Below are positions 23,501 through 30,644 of a stretch of 32,662 nucleotides of DNA, piece after piece. The stretch comes from Caldilineaceae bacterium (lineage in GTDB: Bacteria > Chloroflexota > Anaerolineae > Caldilineales > Caldilineaceae). Location: NCBI GenBank assembly GCA_026645575.1, contig JAPKMW010000114.1, forward strand, positions 1-32,662. Reading direction: 5' to 3'. A program made the translations under genes and the position numbers. The stretch's first letter is position 1; each line of letters begins with the position of its first letter. A model generated the notes under the pieces. That model did not search any database, was not told where the DNA came from, and saw only the letters and a program-made list of their open reading frames with translations.

Positions 23501-24686
23501 GGCGGTTGAGGTAGACATCGCCCTGGCGCAATTGCAGGCCGAATTGGGCCAGCACCCGGTCGATCTCGGTGCTGAGGGTGTTAAGATTGAGCGCGTTGAG
23601 CAAATTTTCCGTTACCGAGGCCGCGCCATCCAGCCCCAGGCTCTCCAGGTTGACGGTGGTGGTCGTCACGCCCAAGTTGGTGAGCGTGTCGGTCGTGACG
23701 CCGAGGGCTTCCAGGCTCAACTCGGTCAGGCCCTGTTCACGCAAGGGGGTCGTGTCGATGCCCAGTTGATCGATGGCATCGAGGGGGATGCGCACCTGGC
23801 TGACATCCAGCCCGCCGGCGCCTTCCAGTTGACTGGGCGCCGCGGTTAAAGCTGCGCCGACAGCAGCCGTCGCCAGGGCGACATCGGAAATTTCCAGATT
23901 CAACCCGGCCTGCTGCGCCAGGTTGCCGGCCGCGCCAAAGAGATTGGACGCCTGGGCAAAGATGTTGCCCACCCCTGGCCGCAGTTGCTCCATTTCGACA
24001 GCGGCGCCGTTGACGGTTGTCAGACCAAAGTTCTGGTCGTAGTCATTGTCCACGGCAAAGATAAAGCCCAGCGGCTCACCCTGACCGGTGGTGGTATTGC
24101 GGATAATGGTCGGGAAGAGGATGGAGGCGGCGACGCGATCAATCAGCGGCTCGGCAGCGGCTTCGGCGCGCAGTTGTTCATAACGATCCATAGTAATGCC
24201 GGGCAGGCCGCCTTCCAGCACAGTCAAGACGCTGCTCAGGCCGCCGGCGGTCAAGTTTTGCAACGCCTGCTGGCTTTCGCTTAGGGCTGGTTCAGTGGTG
24301 GTTTCGTCAGTGGCGGTCCCATCGGCGGCGGTTTCATCCGTCGTGGTCGTGGTTGCCCCCTGGTCATTGGATAAACTGACAAAGAGAGAAAGCAACGGCG
24401 GCGCCAGAATTTCATCGACTTCACCATAGGCCGCCACCGCCTGCCGGCGCAACGAATAGGTAAGGGTGTCGCCAGTGCTAAGGGCGCTGACAATAATAAT
24501 GGTACTGAGCGCCAGCCCGATGACAATCAAGACCGATTGGGTCGGGCGGCGGGGGATGTTGCGGACGCCCAATTTCACCAGCACCGGGTTGCGCCAGTAG
24601 AGCAACGCCAAATAGAGCAAAATGGCAACCACAGCGCCGGTCAAGGCAATGGCGGTGTTACTGCTCAGGTTGTTGAAGAAATTCAT
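20571..24686 (-). CDS. Large FtsX/MacB-type ABC transporter permease
   Basis: A 1371-residue membrane protein. Two N-terminal hydrophobic stretches (about 12-30 and 48-68) are followed by a very long extracytoplasmic region (about 70-600) that includes a Thr/Asp/Glu-rich low-complexity insert. Then comes an FtsX domain (about 620-770; [25 protein letters not shown]), several more helices, a second extracytoplasmic domain and a C-terminal FtsX domain ([26 protein letters not shown], ending [16 protein letters not shown]). The two ERR-x-x-x-G-M-x-R-A-I-G motifs are the usual cytoplasmic coupling sites for the ATPase. The ATG overlaps the ATPase stop (ATGA) and has AGGAGG seven bases upstream. 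The substrate is unknown; lipids, lipoproteins or peptides are possible for this family. Confidence 0.85.
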   Translation of the reverse strand: MNFFNNLSSNTAIALTGAVVAILLYLALLYWRNPVLVKLGVRNIPRRPTQSVLIVIGLALSTIIIVSALSTGDTLTYSLRRQAVAAYGEVDEILAPPLLSLFVSLSNDQGATTTTTDETAADGTATDETTTEPALSESQQALQNLTAGGLSSVLTVLEGGLPGITMDRYEQLRAEAAAEPLIDRVAASILFPTIIRNTTTGQGEPLGFIFAVDNDYDQNFGLTTVNGAAVEMEQLRPGVGNIFAQASNLFGAAGNLAQQAGLNLEISDVALATAAVGAALTAAPSQLEGAGGLDVSQVRIPLDAIDQLGIDTTPLREQGLTELSLEALGVTTDTLTNLGVTTTTVNLESLGLDGAASVTENLLNALNLNTLSTEIDRVLAQFGLQLRQGDVYLNRLGAEQLAADVGDVLDVYVGPIPIPFRVRAIVEEAGPLGALFPVVMLRLDEAQQLLFMNGKVNNVLVSNLGDDLGGIEHTDAVSRRLRVLAMNEDALEQVVAILRRPDIQPILSAAAADAQQEVMEDFDGPQIIADLVQELTPLGGMMDGVRDIPAELAKPGISDRLREILGDNTFRGWLLEKNLPDDAKTGLTVAFGELNTFDVIDPLNKATLLTVGNAAGGIFASIFSLFGFFSILAGVLLIFLIFVMLATERRSEMGMARAIGVQRGHLVQMFVVEGVIYDLLAAAIGVLLGLAVTYAMVDFMGSIFNNLTTQLSSQNSLFTFRFYAAPTSTIIAYCLGVLLTFLVVTFSAWRVSRLNIVSAIRDLPQESAESRRSWLSRIWKWGSALALAALGGYLLYIGLRIEVAFGLLLAGATFLLIGLCLLAIRALEPTRLRNETIYRWSYTVMGIGLLLLWTVPWVRVLPSLNLPGLGSDNPLLQPGPDQTLLTLALGGPLIILGAILAVTFNADAITWFVGIVLGGIGQLTPVLKTAIAYPLSARFRTGMAMLMFAMIISTVVVMAVVIRATQTIVVLDERETAGFEIRADTTLLSFFAPLRDMGARIQELTQDLTTSDYPLLQQVATVGAYQSQVVEVRNADESRWGRRSLAAVDDGYLAQASQVYRFQSRAAGFADDAAIWQALRERDDVAIVTPDVLRNPDEDAFGPPGRNRRRFELPSVAAGETLPTLFVDVRVATDFGGPDEAIPFAPTPDAALSPQRFQIIGVLDDDTTLADSDLQVNAAALQRLTGVAFQPEQFYVKVQPGAEVRAVAQEVERAFLGNGMNATILAESFAQGQAFTRGILQLFQGFMALGLLVGIAALGVITSRTVVERRQQIGMLRAIGYQARMIALSFVLEASFIAITGLLIGAGAGIVLGQSIISAFLTALTPETTFVLPWGQIGLILLLAYVFALLTTIVPAYQAAKTYPAEALRYE

Positions 24687-25465
24687 ACGGCAGCCTCCTG
24701 ACCAATGGGCCGTTGAAACTGAGCAGCATCGATGACGCTTTCGCCGGCCGTTGACCCATCGGCGCTGGCCCCTTGCGGCGCCATGCCATCATCAACAATC
24801 AGCCCATCCTGCATACGCACCACCCGATTGCAGGCGGCGCCAATGGCGGCGTCATGGGTGACAATGACAAAAGTCTGCCCCGCCTCCCGGTTGAGCCGCT
24901 GCATGAGGATAAGGACATCGTTGGCTGTCTTGCTGTCGAGATTGCCGGTCGGTTCATCGGCCCAGACAATGGCCGGTTGGTTGACCAGGGCGCGGGCAAC
25001 TGTCACCCGCTGGCGCTGCCCGCCCGATAGCTCGGCAGGGCGATGGTGGCTGCGGTCGGCCAGCCCCACTTGGGCCAGGGCGGCATCGGCGCGGCGGCGC
25101 GCCTCTGCCGGGCGTACACCACTGACCAATAGGGGCAGTTCGACATTTTCGACGGCGGTGATGACCGGCAGCAGGTTAAAGGTTTGGAAGATAAAGCCCA
25201 TGCGCTGGGCGCGGTAGGCGGTGCGGGCGCGGTCATTCATGGTGCGCAGGTTGACCCCTTCAATGGATACGTCGCCGGCATCAAAGTCATCCAGCCCGGA
25301 TAAGCAGTTGAGCAGCGTCGTTTTGCCACAGCCCGACGGCCCCATGATGGCGACCATCTCCCCTTGGGTCACGGTCAGATCAATGCCGCGGAGGGCGTGG
25401 ACTTCGATTTTGCCGGTTTGAAAGGTTTTGTGAACCTGTCGCGCCTGGATCATTGGTTGCGCCAT
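24683..25465 (-). CDS. MacB/LolD-type ABC transporter ATP-binding protein
   Basis: A 260-residue ATPase: Walker [10 protein letters not shown] (42-50), Q-loop Gln94, signature LSGGQ (146-150), Walker B IVWADE (166-171), His204. The D-E-P-T-G-N-L-D sequence and the length are typical of the LolD/MacB/FtsE group that works with FtsX-type permeases. I start at MAQPMIQ (25465), with AGGAG six bases upstream, and not at the ATG six codons earlier, which overlaps that binding site. Its stop overlaps the permease start, so the two form one exporter. Confidence 0.9.
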   Translation of the reverse strand: MAQPMIQARQVHKTFQTGKIEVHALRGIDLTVTQGEMVAIMGPSGCGKTTLLNCLSGLDDFDAGDVSIEGVNLRTMNDRARTAYRAQRMGFIFQTFNLLPVITAVENVELPLLVSGVRPAEARRRADAALAQVGLADRSHHRPAELSGGQRQRVTVARALVNQPAIVWADEPTGNLDSKTANDVLILMQRLNREAGQTFVIVTHDAAIGAACNRVVRMQDGLIVDDGMAPQGASADGSTAGESVIDAAQFQRPIGQEAAV

Positions 25466-25587
25466 GAAAAGCTCCTTTGTCATCTATCGTTATCCAGCGA
25501 TCAACGCCGGTTCTAAAGAGTATTGTAGTAGATGGTACGCTGTGGCGCTAATTTGGTTGCAGAGAGGCTGATACGCGGAGCCGCTCG

Positions 25588-25777
25588 ACGCCAGTCACGG
25601 ACTGGCGACGGGACGCCAGTCATGGACTGGCTGCGAGCAGGCAGGGGAGTGGCTGTGAGCGGACGGGGGGCTGGCTACGAGTGGGTAGGAGGCGACGGGA
25701 CGCCAGTCACGGACTGGCTGCGAGCAGGCAGTGAAGTGGCTGTGAGCGGACAGGGGGCTGGCTGCGAGCGGGCGGAG
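25588..25777. repeat. 87-bp tandem duplication with GTCCGTGAC-type palindromes
   Basis: Two 87-bp copies begin with GGCGACGGGACGCCAGTC at 25604 and 25691 and differ at few bases. Each contains a palindrome GCCAGTCAyGGACTGGC; a third palindrome (25590-25606) precedes them. Frames across the repeat are probably chance, although the period is a multiple of three. Confidence 0.75.
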
Positions 25778-25786
25778 CAGGAAAAC

Positions 25787-25818
25787 AAAAGACCCAGTCC
25801 GTATGGACTGGGTCTTTT
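25787..25818. terminator. Bidirectional terminator
   Basis: Perfect 14-bp stem AAAAGACCCAGTCC/GGACTGGGTCTTTT with loop GTAT; A- and T-runs lie on both sides. It is followed at 25821-25843 by a second hairpin (CTCTGATG/CATCAGAG). Confidence 0.75.
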
Positions 25819-25865
25819 GCCTCTGATGGAGCAAACATCAGAGATCAACCAAAGGAGAAATCACC

Positions 25866-25991
25866 ATGCGCAACCTACCGTCTGCGAAAATCAGTATAGC
25901 AGAAAAGCTGTTACAAGAAGCTGTCAGATTCCTGTCACCGTTTCCTGTCACCGTGGGCAGCCGGGGAAAAGCTGTTCCGCCGCCGGGGTAA
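25866..25991 (+). CDS. Possible small protein of 41 residues
   Basis: A short frame starting MRNLPSAKISIAEKLLQEAV and ending KAVPPPG. It has AAAGGAG eight bases before the ATG, a better ribosome binding site than many genes in the window, and stands behind two hairpins (25787-25818 and 25821-25843). The N-terminal half could form an amphipathic helix. I recognise no family. The hairpins could be an attenuator for it, or the frame could be chance next to a terminator. Confidence 0.4.
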   Translation: MRNLPSAKISIAEKLLQEAVRFLSPFPVTVGSRGKAVPPPG

Positions 25992-26257
25992 AAAGGGAAA
26001 AAGAAGAGGCAATGAAGCCAATTTGAGCGAGTTCCCAATTCGGCAAATCAAATGAAAGGTGCTATAGTACGGGGGGAGTCCGTATACCAACGTTTTCGCT
26101 AACTAACAAACAGGGAGCGTAAAGCTATTCATTCGTGCTTCGCCCTGCAGCCTTCACCGTAGATTCATCAACCCACCACCGTAGCTTTACCCCTGGTAAA
26201 GGGCATCCTCCGTCGGTCGATAATCGTAGGTAGTTATGAAGGTAAGGTGATTTGTAT
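25992..26257. other. Leader region of the SH3b-DUF11 gene
   Basis: TGCTATAGT at 26060-26068 fits an extended -10 box, which gives a leader of about 180 bases. It contains a hairpin CTTTACC/GGTAAAG (26185-26201). Just before the gene a four-codon frame (ATG AAG GTA AGG TGA, 26236) overlaps the ribosome binding site. No known riboswitch could be matched. Confidence 0.4.
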
Positions 26258-27415
26258 ATGGCATACAAAACAGGAAAGTATCTCCAACAGGGTCTGCGGG
26301 GCTATTGGATTTTGATCGTTGTGCTGGCCTTTGGGCTTTTGTCGATCTATACCAGCCATCCCACCTATGGCGCGCCGGCAGCGCAGTCAACCCCCGATGT
26401 GAATACCGTGCCGAAACCGGTGAAGCCGCCAACCCCGGAAAATACCCCATTCCCCACGCCAACACCAGTCAGCGATAATTCGTCTGGCGATTCCGGCAAT
26501 AGTAATGCCAATAATGATTCTAATGATGACGCCAATGATGACGAAGATGCCTCATTCCCTGGGAATGAAAATCAAGGGGGAAGCAATCAAGCGAGCAGTA
26601 ACAATGGCAGCAACGAACCAGCGGCTGGTGCAGGGGGTGGGAACGCCAGCGCCGGCAATGCCAATACGCCAATGAATGGTACTGAACAGAACCCAAACAG
26701 CGTTACGGGGGTTGTGACCGCGGTTACGCTGAACTTACGCAAAGAGGCCGGCGGTGCAGCGCCTGTGATCGACACCCTCTTCCTCAATGATGCAGTGGCG
26801 ATCTTAGCGCGCAACCAGAGCGGTGATTGGTTGTACATCTGTTGTGGCGCCCGTACAAAGCTGCCCGGTTGGGTGAGCAAACAATTTGTGTCTATCAATG
26901 CAGTCAATAACCAGACCCTGGCGCAGATTCCGCTGTTTACAAATGGCAGCGGCCAAGGCACAGCAACAGTACCGCCCGCAAACACCGGTGCGAAAGCCAT
27001 AGACGACGCGTTAGTGCTGGAAATGCGCCCATTTCCTTCGGCGGTTTGGCAAGGCGAGAGCGTTGCCATCCACTTTGTCGTCCACAACCGAAGCAACCAG
27101 CCTTTCACCGGTATTCAGTTGCGCAACGATTTCCCTGCTGAGATGGCGGTGGTCAATGCACAAATTAGCAACCAGGGGAAGGTCAGCTATAGTGGTGTAC
27201 GCCAGAGCGGCTCAGTCATTACCGTCAACTGGCCGACCGTACAGGCCAATAGCCAGGTAACGGCGACCGTTACCGTACAAATTGCGTCGAATGTTGCCGA
27301 TGGCGCCTTGATTGACAACCTGGCCGTTGTCAAAACCAGCGAAGGCGCCGAAGCGTTAGCCGGGATTACGTTGGCCATGCCGCCGGTCGCGCTACCGCAA
27401 TTTCGCGAACCATAG
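26258..27415 (+). CDS. Secreted SH3b-DUF11 surface protein
   Basis: A 385-residue exported protein. A signal or anchor segment (about 17-31, YWILIVVLAFGLLSIY) is followed by a Pro/Thr linker and a low-complexity Asn/Asp/Ser region (about 70-145). An SH3b domain (about 150-212; VTLNLRKEAGGAAPVIDTLFLNDAVAILARNQSGDWLYI, GWVSKQFV) and a DUF11-type Ig-like domain (about 250-370; AVWQGESVAIHFVVHNRSNQPFTGIQLRNDFP) follow. Both are common in cell-wall or surface proteins. The ATG at 26258 is preferred to the TTG two codons earlier. It lies eight bases before the sortase-like gene, so the two are probably co-transcribed. No C-terminal sorting motif of the LPxTG type is present. Confidence 0.78.
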   Translation: MAYKTGKYLQQGLRGYWILIVVLAFGLLSIYTSHPTYGAPAAQSTPDVNTVPKPVKPPTPENTPFPTPTPVSDNSSGDSGNSNANNDSNDDANDDEDASFPGNENQGGSNQASSNNGSNEPAAGAGGGNASAGNANTPMNGTEQNPNSVTGVVTAVTLNLRKEAGGAAPVIDTLFLNDAVAILARNQSGDWLYICCGARTKLPGWVSKQFVSINAVNNQTLAQIPLFTNGSGQGTATVPPANTGAKAIDDALVLEMRPFPSAVWQGESVAIHFVVHNRSNQPFTGIQLRNDFPAEMAVVNAQISNQGKVSYSGVRQSGSVITVNWPTVQANSQVTATVTVQIASNVADGALIDNLAVVKTSEGAEALAGITLAMPPVALPQFREP

Positions 27416-27423
27416 GAATCTTT

Positions 27424-28062
27424 ATGTGGAAAAAAACGCTCTTTACGGCTCTGCTGCTCTTTGCCACTGCTTGTCAAAGTGCAGACGCAACGTCAATGGC
27501 GACGGCTTTGCCAACTGCCACTAGCACGGTTGTAGCAGAGCCAGCCGCAACCGAGGCAGCGCAGCGTAGCCAGGTTATCGCCCCTGAAGCGGCAGGGGTT
27601 CCTGTGCGGCTGACAGCGGCGGCCCTGAATTTTGCCGTACTGATTGAACCCATGCGTTGGCAGGTAAGCGAGGTCGAAGGAACACGCCAGGCAGTTTGGT
27701 TGGTGCCGGAGGCAAGCGCAGGCTGGCATATTAACTCAGCTCGCCCCGGCACCGTCGGCAACATGGTGATCTCCGGGCATCACCTGGCCGGCGCGGCGGT
27801 CTTTGCCCCGCTGGCACGAGGGGAATTTGCGGTTGGCACACAACTTTTGGTCAGCGACGATCAAGGGCGTGACTTTTTGTATCAAGTGCGTGAAGTAAGT
27901 CAGCCCATTCCAGTCAAAGGTAGCGCCGCAGAACAACAGCAGGCCGCGGCTTATCTGGCCGCTACCCCACAGCCCCAATTAACCTTGGTCACCGGCTGGC
28001 CTGATTTTTCGGATACCCACTATCTCTTTGTCCGCGCCGAATTGGTTGGAAGCACACCTTAA
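27424..28062 (+). CDS. Lipoprotein with sortase fold lacking catalytic Cys and Arg
   Basis: A 212-residue lipoprotein with lipobox ATAC (Cys17). After a Thr/Ala linker the sequence follows sortases: R-P-G-x-x-G-N-M-V-I-S-G-H-H (His119 at the catalytic position), F-A-P-L-x-R-G-E-F-A-V-G, V-R-E-V-S-Q-P-I, then LTLVTGWPDFSDTHYLFVRAEL. The last block is the sortase L-T-L-x-T-C-x-P-x-x-x-x-x-x-R motif, but Cys is Gly191 (codon GGC) and Arg is replaced, most likely by Tyr200. Cys17 is the only cysteine in the protein, so it cannot act as a transpeptidase. It may bind or present surface proteins. AGGA lies six bases before the ATG. It follows the SH3b-DUF11 gene by eight bases. Confidence 0.82.
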   Translation: MWKKTLFTALLLFATACQSADATSMATALPTATSTVVAEPAATEAAQRSQVIAPEAAGVPVRLTAAALNFAVLIEPMRWQVSEVEGTRQAVWLVPEASAGWHINSARPGTVGNMVISGHHLAGAAVFAPLARGEFAVGTQLLVSDDQGRDFLYQVREVSQPIPVKGSAAEQQQAAAYLAATPQPQLTLVTGWPDFSDTHYLFVRAELVGSTP

Positions 28063-28087
28063 CGTTTTGTCACGAAAGTAATGATCG

Positions 28088-28142
28088 GTAGTAAAGACTG
28101 TAGTCTTTCCCCGACTTGGAGAAAGACTACAGTCTTTACTAC
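28088..28142. repeat. 22-bp perfect inverted repeat, arms themselves palindromic
   Basis: GTAGTAAAGACTGTAGTCTTTC-type arms around an 11-base loop; each arm contains AAAGACT-GT/AC-AGTCTTT. It lies 26 bases behind the sortase-like gene and could work as a terminator or be a REP-like element. Confidence 0.8.
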
Positions 28143-28350
28143 GGTCAACCCATCATATAGGGCGGTTGCCTTTTTCCTCTCTAGCAAGACTCACCCCCTG
28201 TAGCACACCTGTACAACATACCTGCCGTTAGTTCGGCTCCAGGTTATGACGTAGTCACCCTAGCGTATTCGCCACAACAAATGTCAGTCCAAAGATTAAA
28301 ATAGAGTAAGTTTTTCACCGCACATTGTAAGCTATTTGTGCGAGTAACTA

Positions 28351-28359
28351 TGCTACAAT
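28351..28359 (+). promoter_or_regulatory. Candidate extended -10 promoter
   Basis: TGCTACAAT, similar to TGCTATAGT at 26060 and TGCTAAAAT at 12317. No clear -35. It would give a leader of about 240 bases for the gene at 28601, including the long palindrome. Confidence 0.35.
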
Positions 28360-28450
28360 TGCTCTATGCTTTCAGCGTCACACTCATTCCTGGTTACGTT
28401 GCTCTGCCATCACGCATATCATTGACAAGAAAGATCGCTACTTTCGTATT

Positions 28451-28560
28451 CTATACTCAGGTCAAACTGAAAGGCGGATTTTTGCAGGGGCGTCCCCTTG
28501 CAGGCGCCCGCAAGGGGACGCCCCTGCAAAAATCCGGTTCTCAGTTTGCTTTGAGTATAG
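28451..28560. mobile_element. 110-bp long palindrome (MITE-like)
   Basis: Outer arms CTATACTCA/TGAGTATAG, then CAAACTGA/TCAGTTTG, then a perfect 27-bp inner stem from CGGATTTTTGC to CCCCTTGC around AGGCGCCC. Nearly the whole 110 bp pairs with itself. No target duplication is obvious. It ends 40 bases before the start codon of the next gene. Confidence 0.75.
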
Positions 28561-28600
28561 TCATTCTTTCAGCCTTAGTACAGCTTGTAAGGAGAAACAC

Positions 28601-30316
28601 ATGCCTTCAAATTCGCGCAGAACTTTGTTTTTTAGTTTGAGTGGGGTAGCGCTTGCGACGTTACTTGCTCTATTCGTCTTTTTAAGCAACCAAGCGGCGA
28701 TGGCCAATCAGGCGACGCTTGCTTCTTTGTCACAGGTGTCCACAGTGCCGACTGTGCCCACAGTGCCGACTGTGCCCACAGTGCCGACAGTCCCCACAGT
28801 GCCGACTGTGCCAACTGTGCCCACAGTGCCGACTATTCCCACTGTGCCGACTACGGCGCCGCCTAGCGTTAATGAAGAAGGGCTAGATCGAGTGGCGCCC
28901 CCATTGGTTGGCAACTACTGTTTAACGACAGGCGGCGTCGGCTTGCGGTCAAACAGTAGTGGCGCCTTTAGCATGAATGTCAAGGGGACGCCGGTGCTGG
29001 CTTACCTGTTCTGGGGTGGACGCTATAACCCTGGTAGCGGTGGCGACAACAACATTCTGGTCACCATTAATGGCACAGGGCCGATTACAGTAAATGCGAG
29101 TGACGATCGCAGATCGGATCTGGATCCCAACATGGCTTACTTCACGGCGCAATCGGCCAATCTGGTCGCGGTACCCGCCTTTGCCGGTCTGTTGAGTGGC
29201 TCCTTGAATGTTACGGTCAGTGGCCTAAACTCTGTCCCCGTCGTCGCGAATGAAGGCTACGGGATTGGTCTCTTGATCGTTTCCAGCGATCCTTCCTGCC
29301 CTGCCGGCCAAATTGATCTTTTCTATGGGCTGGACAGCTTCTATGACAGCGCCGGTATTGTCGCCGCCAACACCATGGTTGGACAGAATTACGGTGAACT
29401 TGGCCCCAACAGTGAAGTGTTGTGCATAGACTTTCCAGCGGCGGCCACGTCACGGACGCTTGACCTCCAAGCCTTTGTCGGCGGTGTGGCCCCAGACCAA
29501 CCCAACGCACTCTGGTACGTCACTGGCGCCGGCGCTTGGCCGACGGAGCTGATCAGTAATAACCTGGGTACGGTGTTGCATGGGCCGCCGGTGACAGCCG
29601 ATTCGCCCTTAACGAGCAATGTCGGTGAACAATTTGACGATTACCAAAATAGTATTGTCGTCCCAGCCGGCGCCACCTTTGCCTGCTTCCAGTTCCAATC
29701 GGCGCCAATCGCTGGCGCCGACTGGAGTAGCGCGGCCTGGATTAGCTTTGCTTCCCAGTTATATGACACAGTCACCCCAACCAGAACGCCAACCGCAACC
29801 AAAACGGCGACGGCTACCCCAACCAAAACGGCGACGGCTACCCCAACCAAAACGGCGACGGCTACCCCGACGGTCACGGCAATCCCAACCTTGCCGGGGG
29901 TGCCAGGGTTGACGATTAACATTGAAGTTGAGCCGCTTGTCCCTTCACCTGGTCAGGATCTCACCTTCAAGATTAGCTATGCGAATAATGGGACAGCGAC
30001 GGTCCCCAATGTGCAATTGACCTTCACAGTGCCGAACAACACAACCTTCAACAGCAGCGCCAGCACTGCCGGATGGAATTGCACCGGCGCTACGCCAGGT
30101 TCCGTTTGTAAGTTCGATCTTGGCAATATCGATCCGGGTGAAAGTGGTCAGGTGCGCTTTGTTGTCACCGTCGATAAGGTAATCACCACTGTGAACAACC
30201 GTATTGAAGTAACGGTCCAGTTGGTCGATGGCAATGGCAAGGTCTATGACGAAAAGACGGTAGAGGTGTTTGTCAATGCACCGCAGCGCATCTACATCCC
30301 GTTTGCCAATCGGTAG
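28601..30316 (+). CDS. Secreted DUF11 protein with Thr-Val-Pro repeat and IYIPFANR tail
   Basis: A 571-residue exported protein. A signal peptide (about 8-36) is followed by about twelve tandem Thr-Val-Pro triplets (48-84), then a large beta-rich domain (about 95-395; VGNYCLTTGGVGLRSNSS, AYLFWGGRYNPGSGGDNNILVTING) of a kind I know only as an unassigned extracellular domain. A Thr/Pro linker (about 397-430, from a 24-bp triplicate DNA repeat) leads to a DUF11 domain (about 440-560). The protein ends RIYIPFANR, like the glycosidase downstream (LYLPFVGR). AAGGAG lies six bases before the ATG. Probably a cell-surface adhesin or shell protein; the function is unknown. Confidence 0.8.
   Translation: MPSNSRRTLFFSLSGVALATLLALFVFLSNQAAMANQATLASLSQVSTVPTVPTVPTVPTVPTVPTVPTVPTVPTVPTIPTVPTTAPPSVNEEGLDRVAPPLVGNYCLTTGGVGLRSNSSGAFSMNVKGTPVLAYLFWGGRYNPGSGGDNNILVTINGTGPITVNASDDRRSDLDPNMAYFTAQSANLVAVPAFAGLLSGSLNVTVSGLNSVPVVANEGYGIGLLIVSSDPSCPAGQIDLFYGLDSFYDSAGIVAANTMVGQNYGELGPNSEVLCIDFPAAATSRTLDLQAFVGGVAPDQPNALWYVTGAGAWPTELISNNLGTVLHGPPVTADSPLTSNVGEQFDDYQNSIVVPAGATFACFQFQSAPIAGADWSSAAWISFASQLYDTVTPTRTPTATKTATATPTKTATATPTKTATATPTVTAIPTLPGVPGLTINIEVEPLVPSPGQDLTFKISYANNGTATVPNVQLTFTVPNNTTFNSSASTAGWNCTGATPGSVCKFDLGNIDPGESGQVRFVVTVDKVITTVNNRIEVTVQLVDGNGKVYDEKTVEVFVNAPQRIYIPFANR
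28742..28852 (+). repeat. Nine-base coding repeat (Thr-Val-Pro)
   Basis: Degenerate tandem copies of ACAGTGCCG/ACTGTGCCC that encode TVP, with one TIP. The third-base changes show it is not a very recent expansion. Confidence 0.85.
29797..29868 (+). repeat. Three identical 24-bp tandem repeats in the Thr/Pro linker
   Basis: Units at 29797, 29821 and 29845 begin AACCAAAACGG and end GGCTACCCC and encode a T-K-T-A-T-A-T-P linker. Identity at all bases points to recent expansion and likely length variation. Confidence 0.88.
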
Positions 30317-30349
30317 TTGCGTTTGATTCTCTTCCCCCTCACACCTAGA

Positions 30350-30390
30350 AGATCGCTCTCGGCGGCTGTGTTGCCCGTCGAGAGCGATCT
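30350..30390 (+). terminator. Stem-loop behind the DUF11 gene
   Basis: Perfect 12-bp stem AGATCGCTCTCG/CGAGAGCGATCT with a 17-base loop, 33 bases after the stop codon. The following sequence is AT-rich but has no clean T-run. Confidence 0.65.
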
Positions 30391-30469
30391 CTATTATAGG
30401 CGCGCAGATTGTAATAAAATTGTCAGCTTAAGAAATGTTTTAGTTAACTCATTTAATGATACAATTGGC

Positions 30470-30541
30470 GTAACTCCTATGCCCGCTCGTCGCTGGTCCG
30501 TGACTGGCGACGAGCGGGAGCAGGAGCAGCTTGGTAGTTAC
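30470..30541. mobile_element. 72-bp MITE-like element related to that at 16439
   Basis: Begins GTAACT and ends AGTTAC, with a 12-bp perfect inner inverted repeat CCCGCTCGTCGC/GCGACGAGCGGG around TGGTCCGTGACTG. The ends and the core match the 96-bp element between thiB and thiP. No target duplication is seen. Confidence 0.6.
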
Positions 30542-30644
30542 CAAATGGCTTACGCGCTACTGTTCAAGTGTTGTTTGCCACAACGGCGGCTTGATACGAG
30601 CGCCGTCAACCGACAACACTTTAGGCTTTCAGGATACCGTTGTT

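Noticed and set aside
25532..26026. A plus-strand frame of 164 codons with two 29-residue repeats
   Set aside because: It arises from the 87-bp tandem duplication and runs across a terminator; the 41-codon frame with a good binding site is the better candidate.
26063..26257. A cyclic di-GMP (GEMM) or other known riboswitch before the SH3b-DUF11 gene
   Set aside because: GCGTAAAGCT and GTAGC looked suggestive, but the conserved core blocks and their order do not fit.
28338..28640. A plus-strand frame of 100 codons before the DUF11 gene
   Set aside because: It runs through the 110-bp palindrome and overlaps the next gene; no ribosome binding site.
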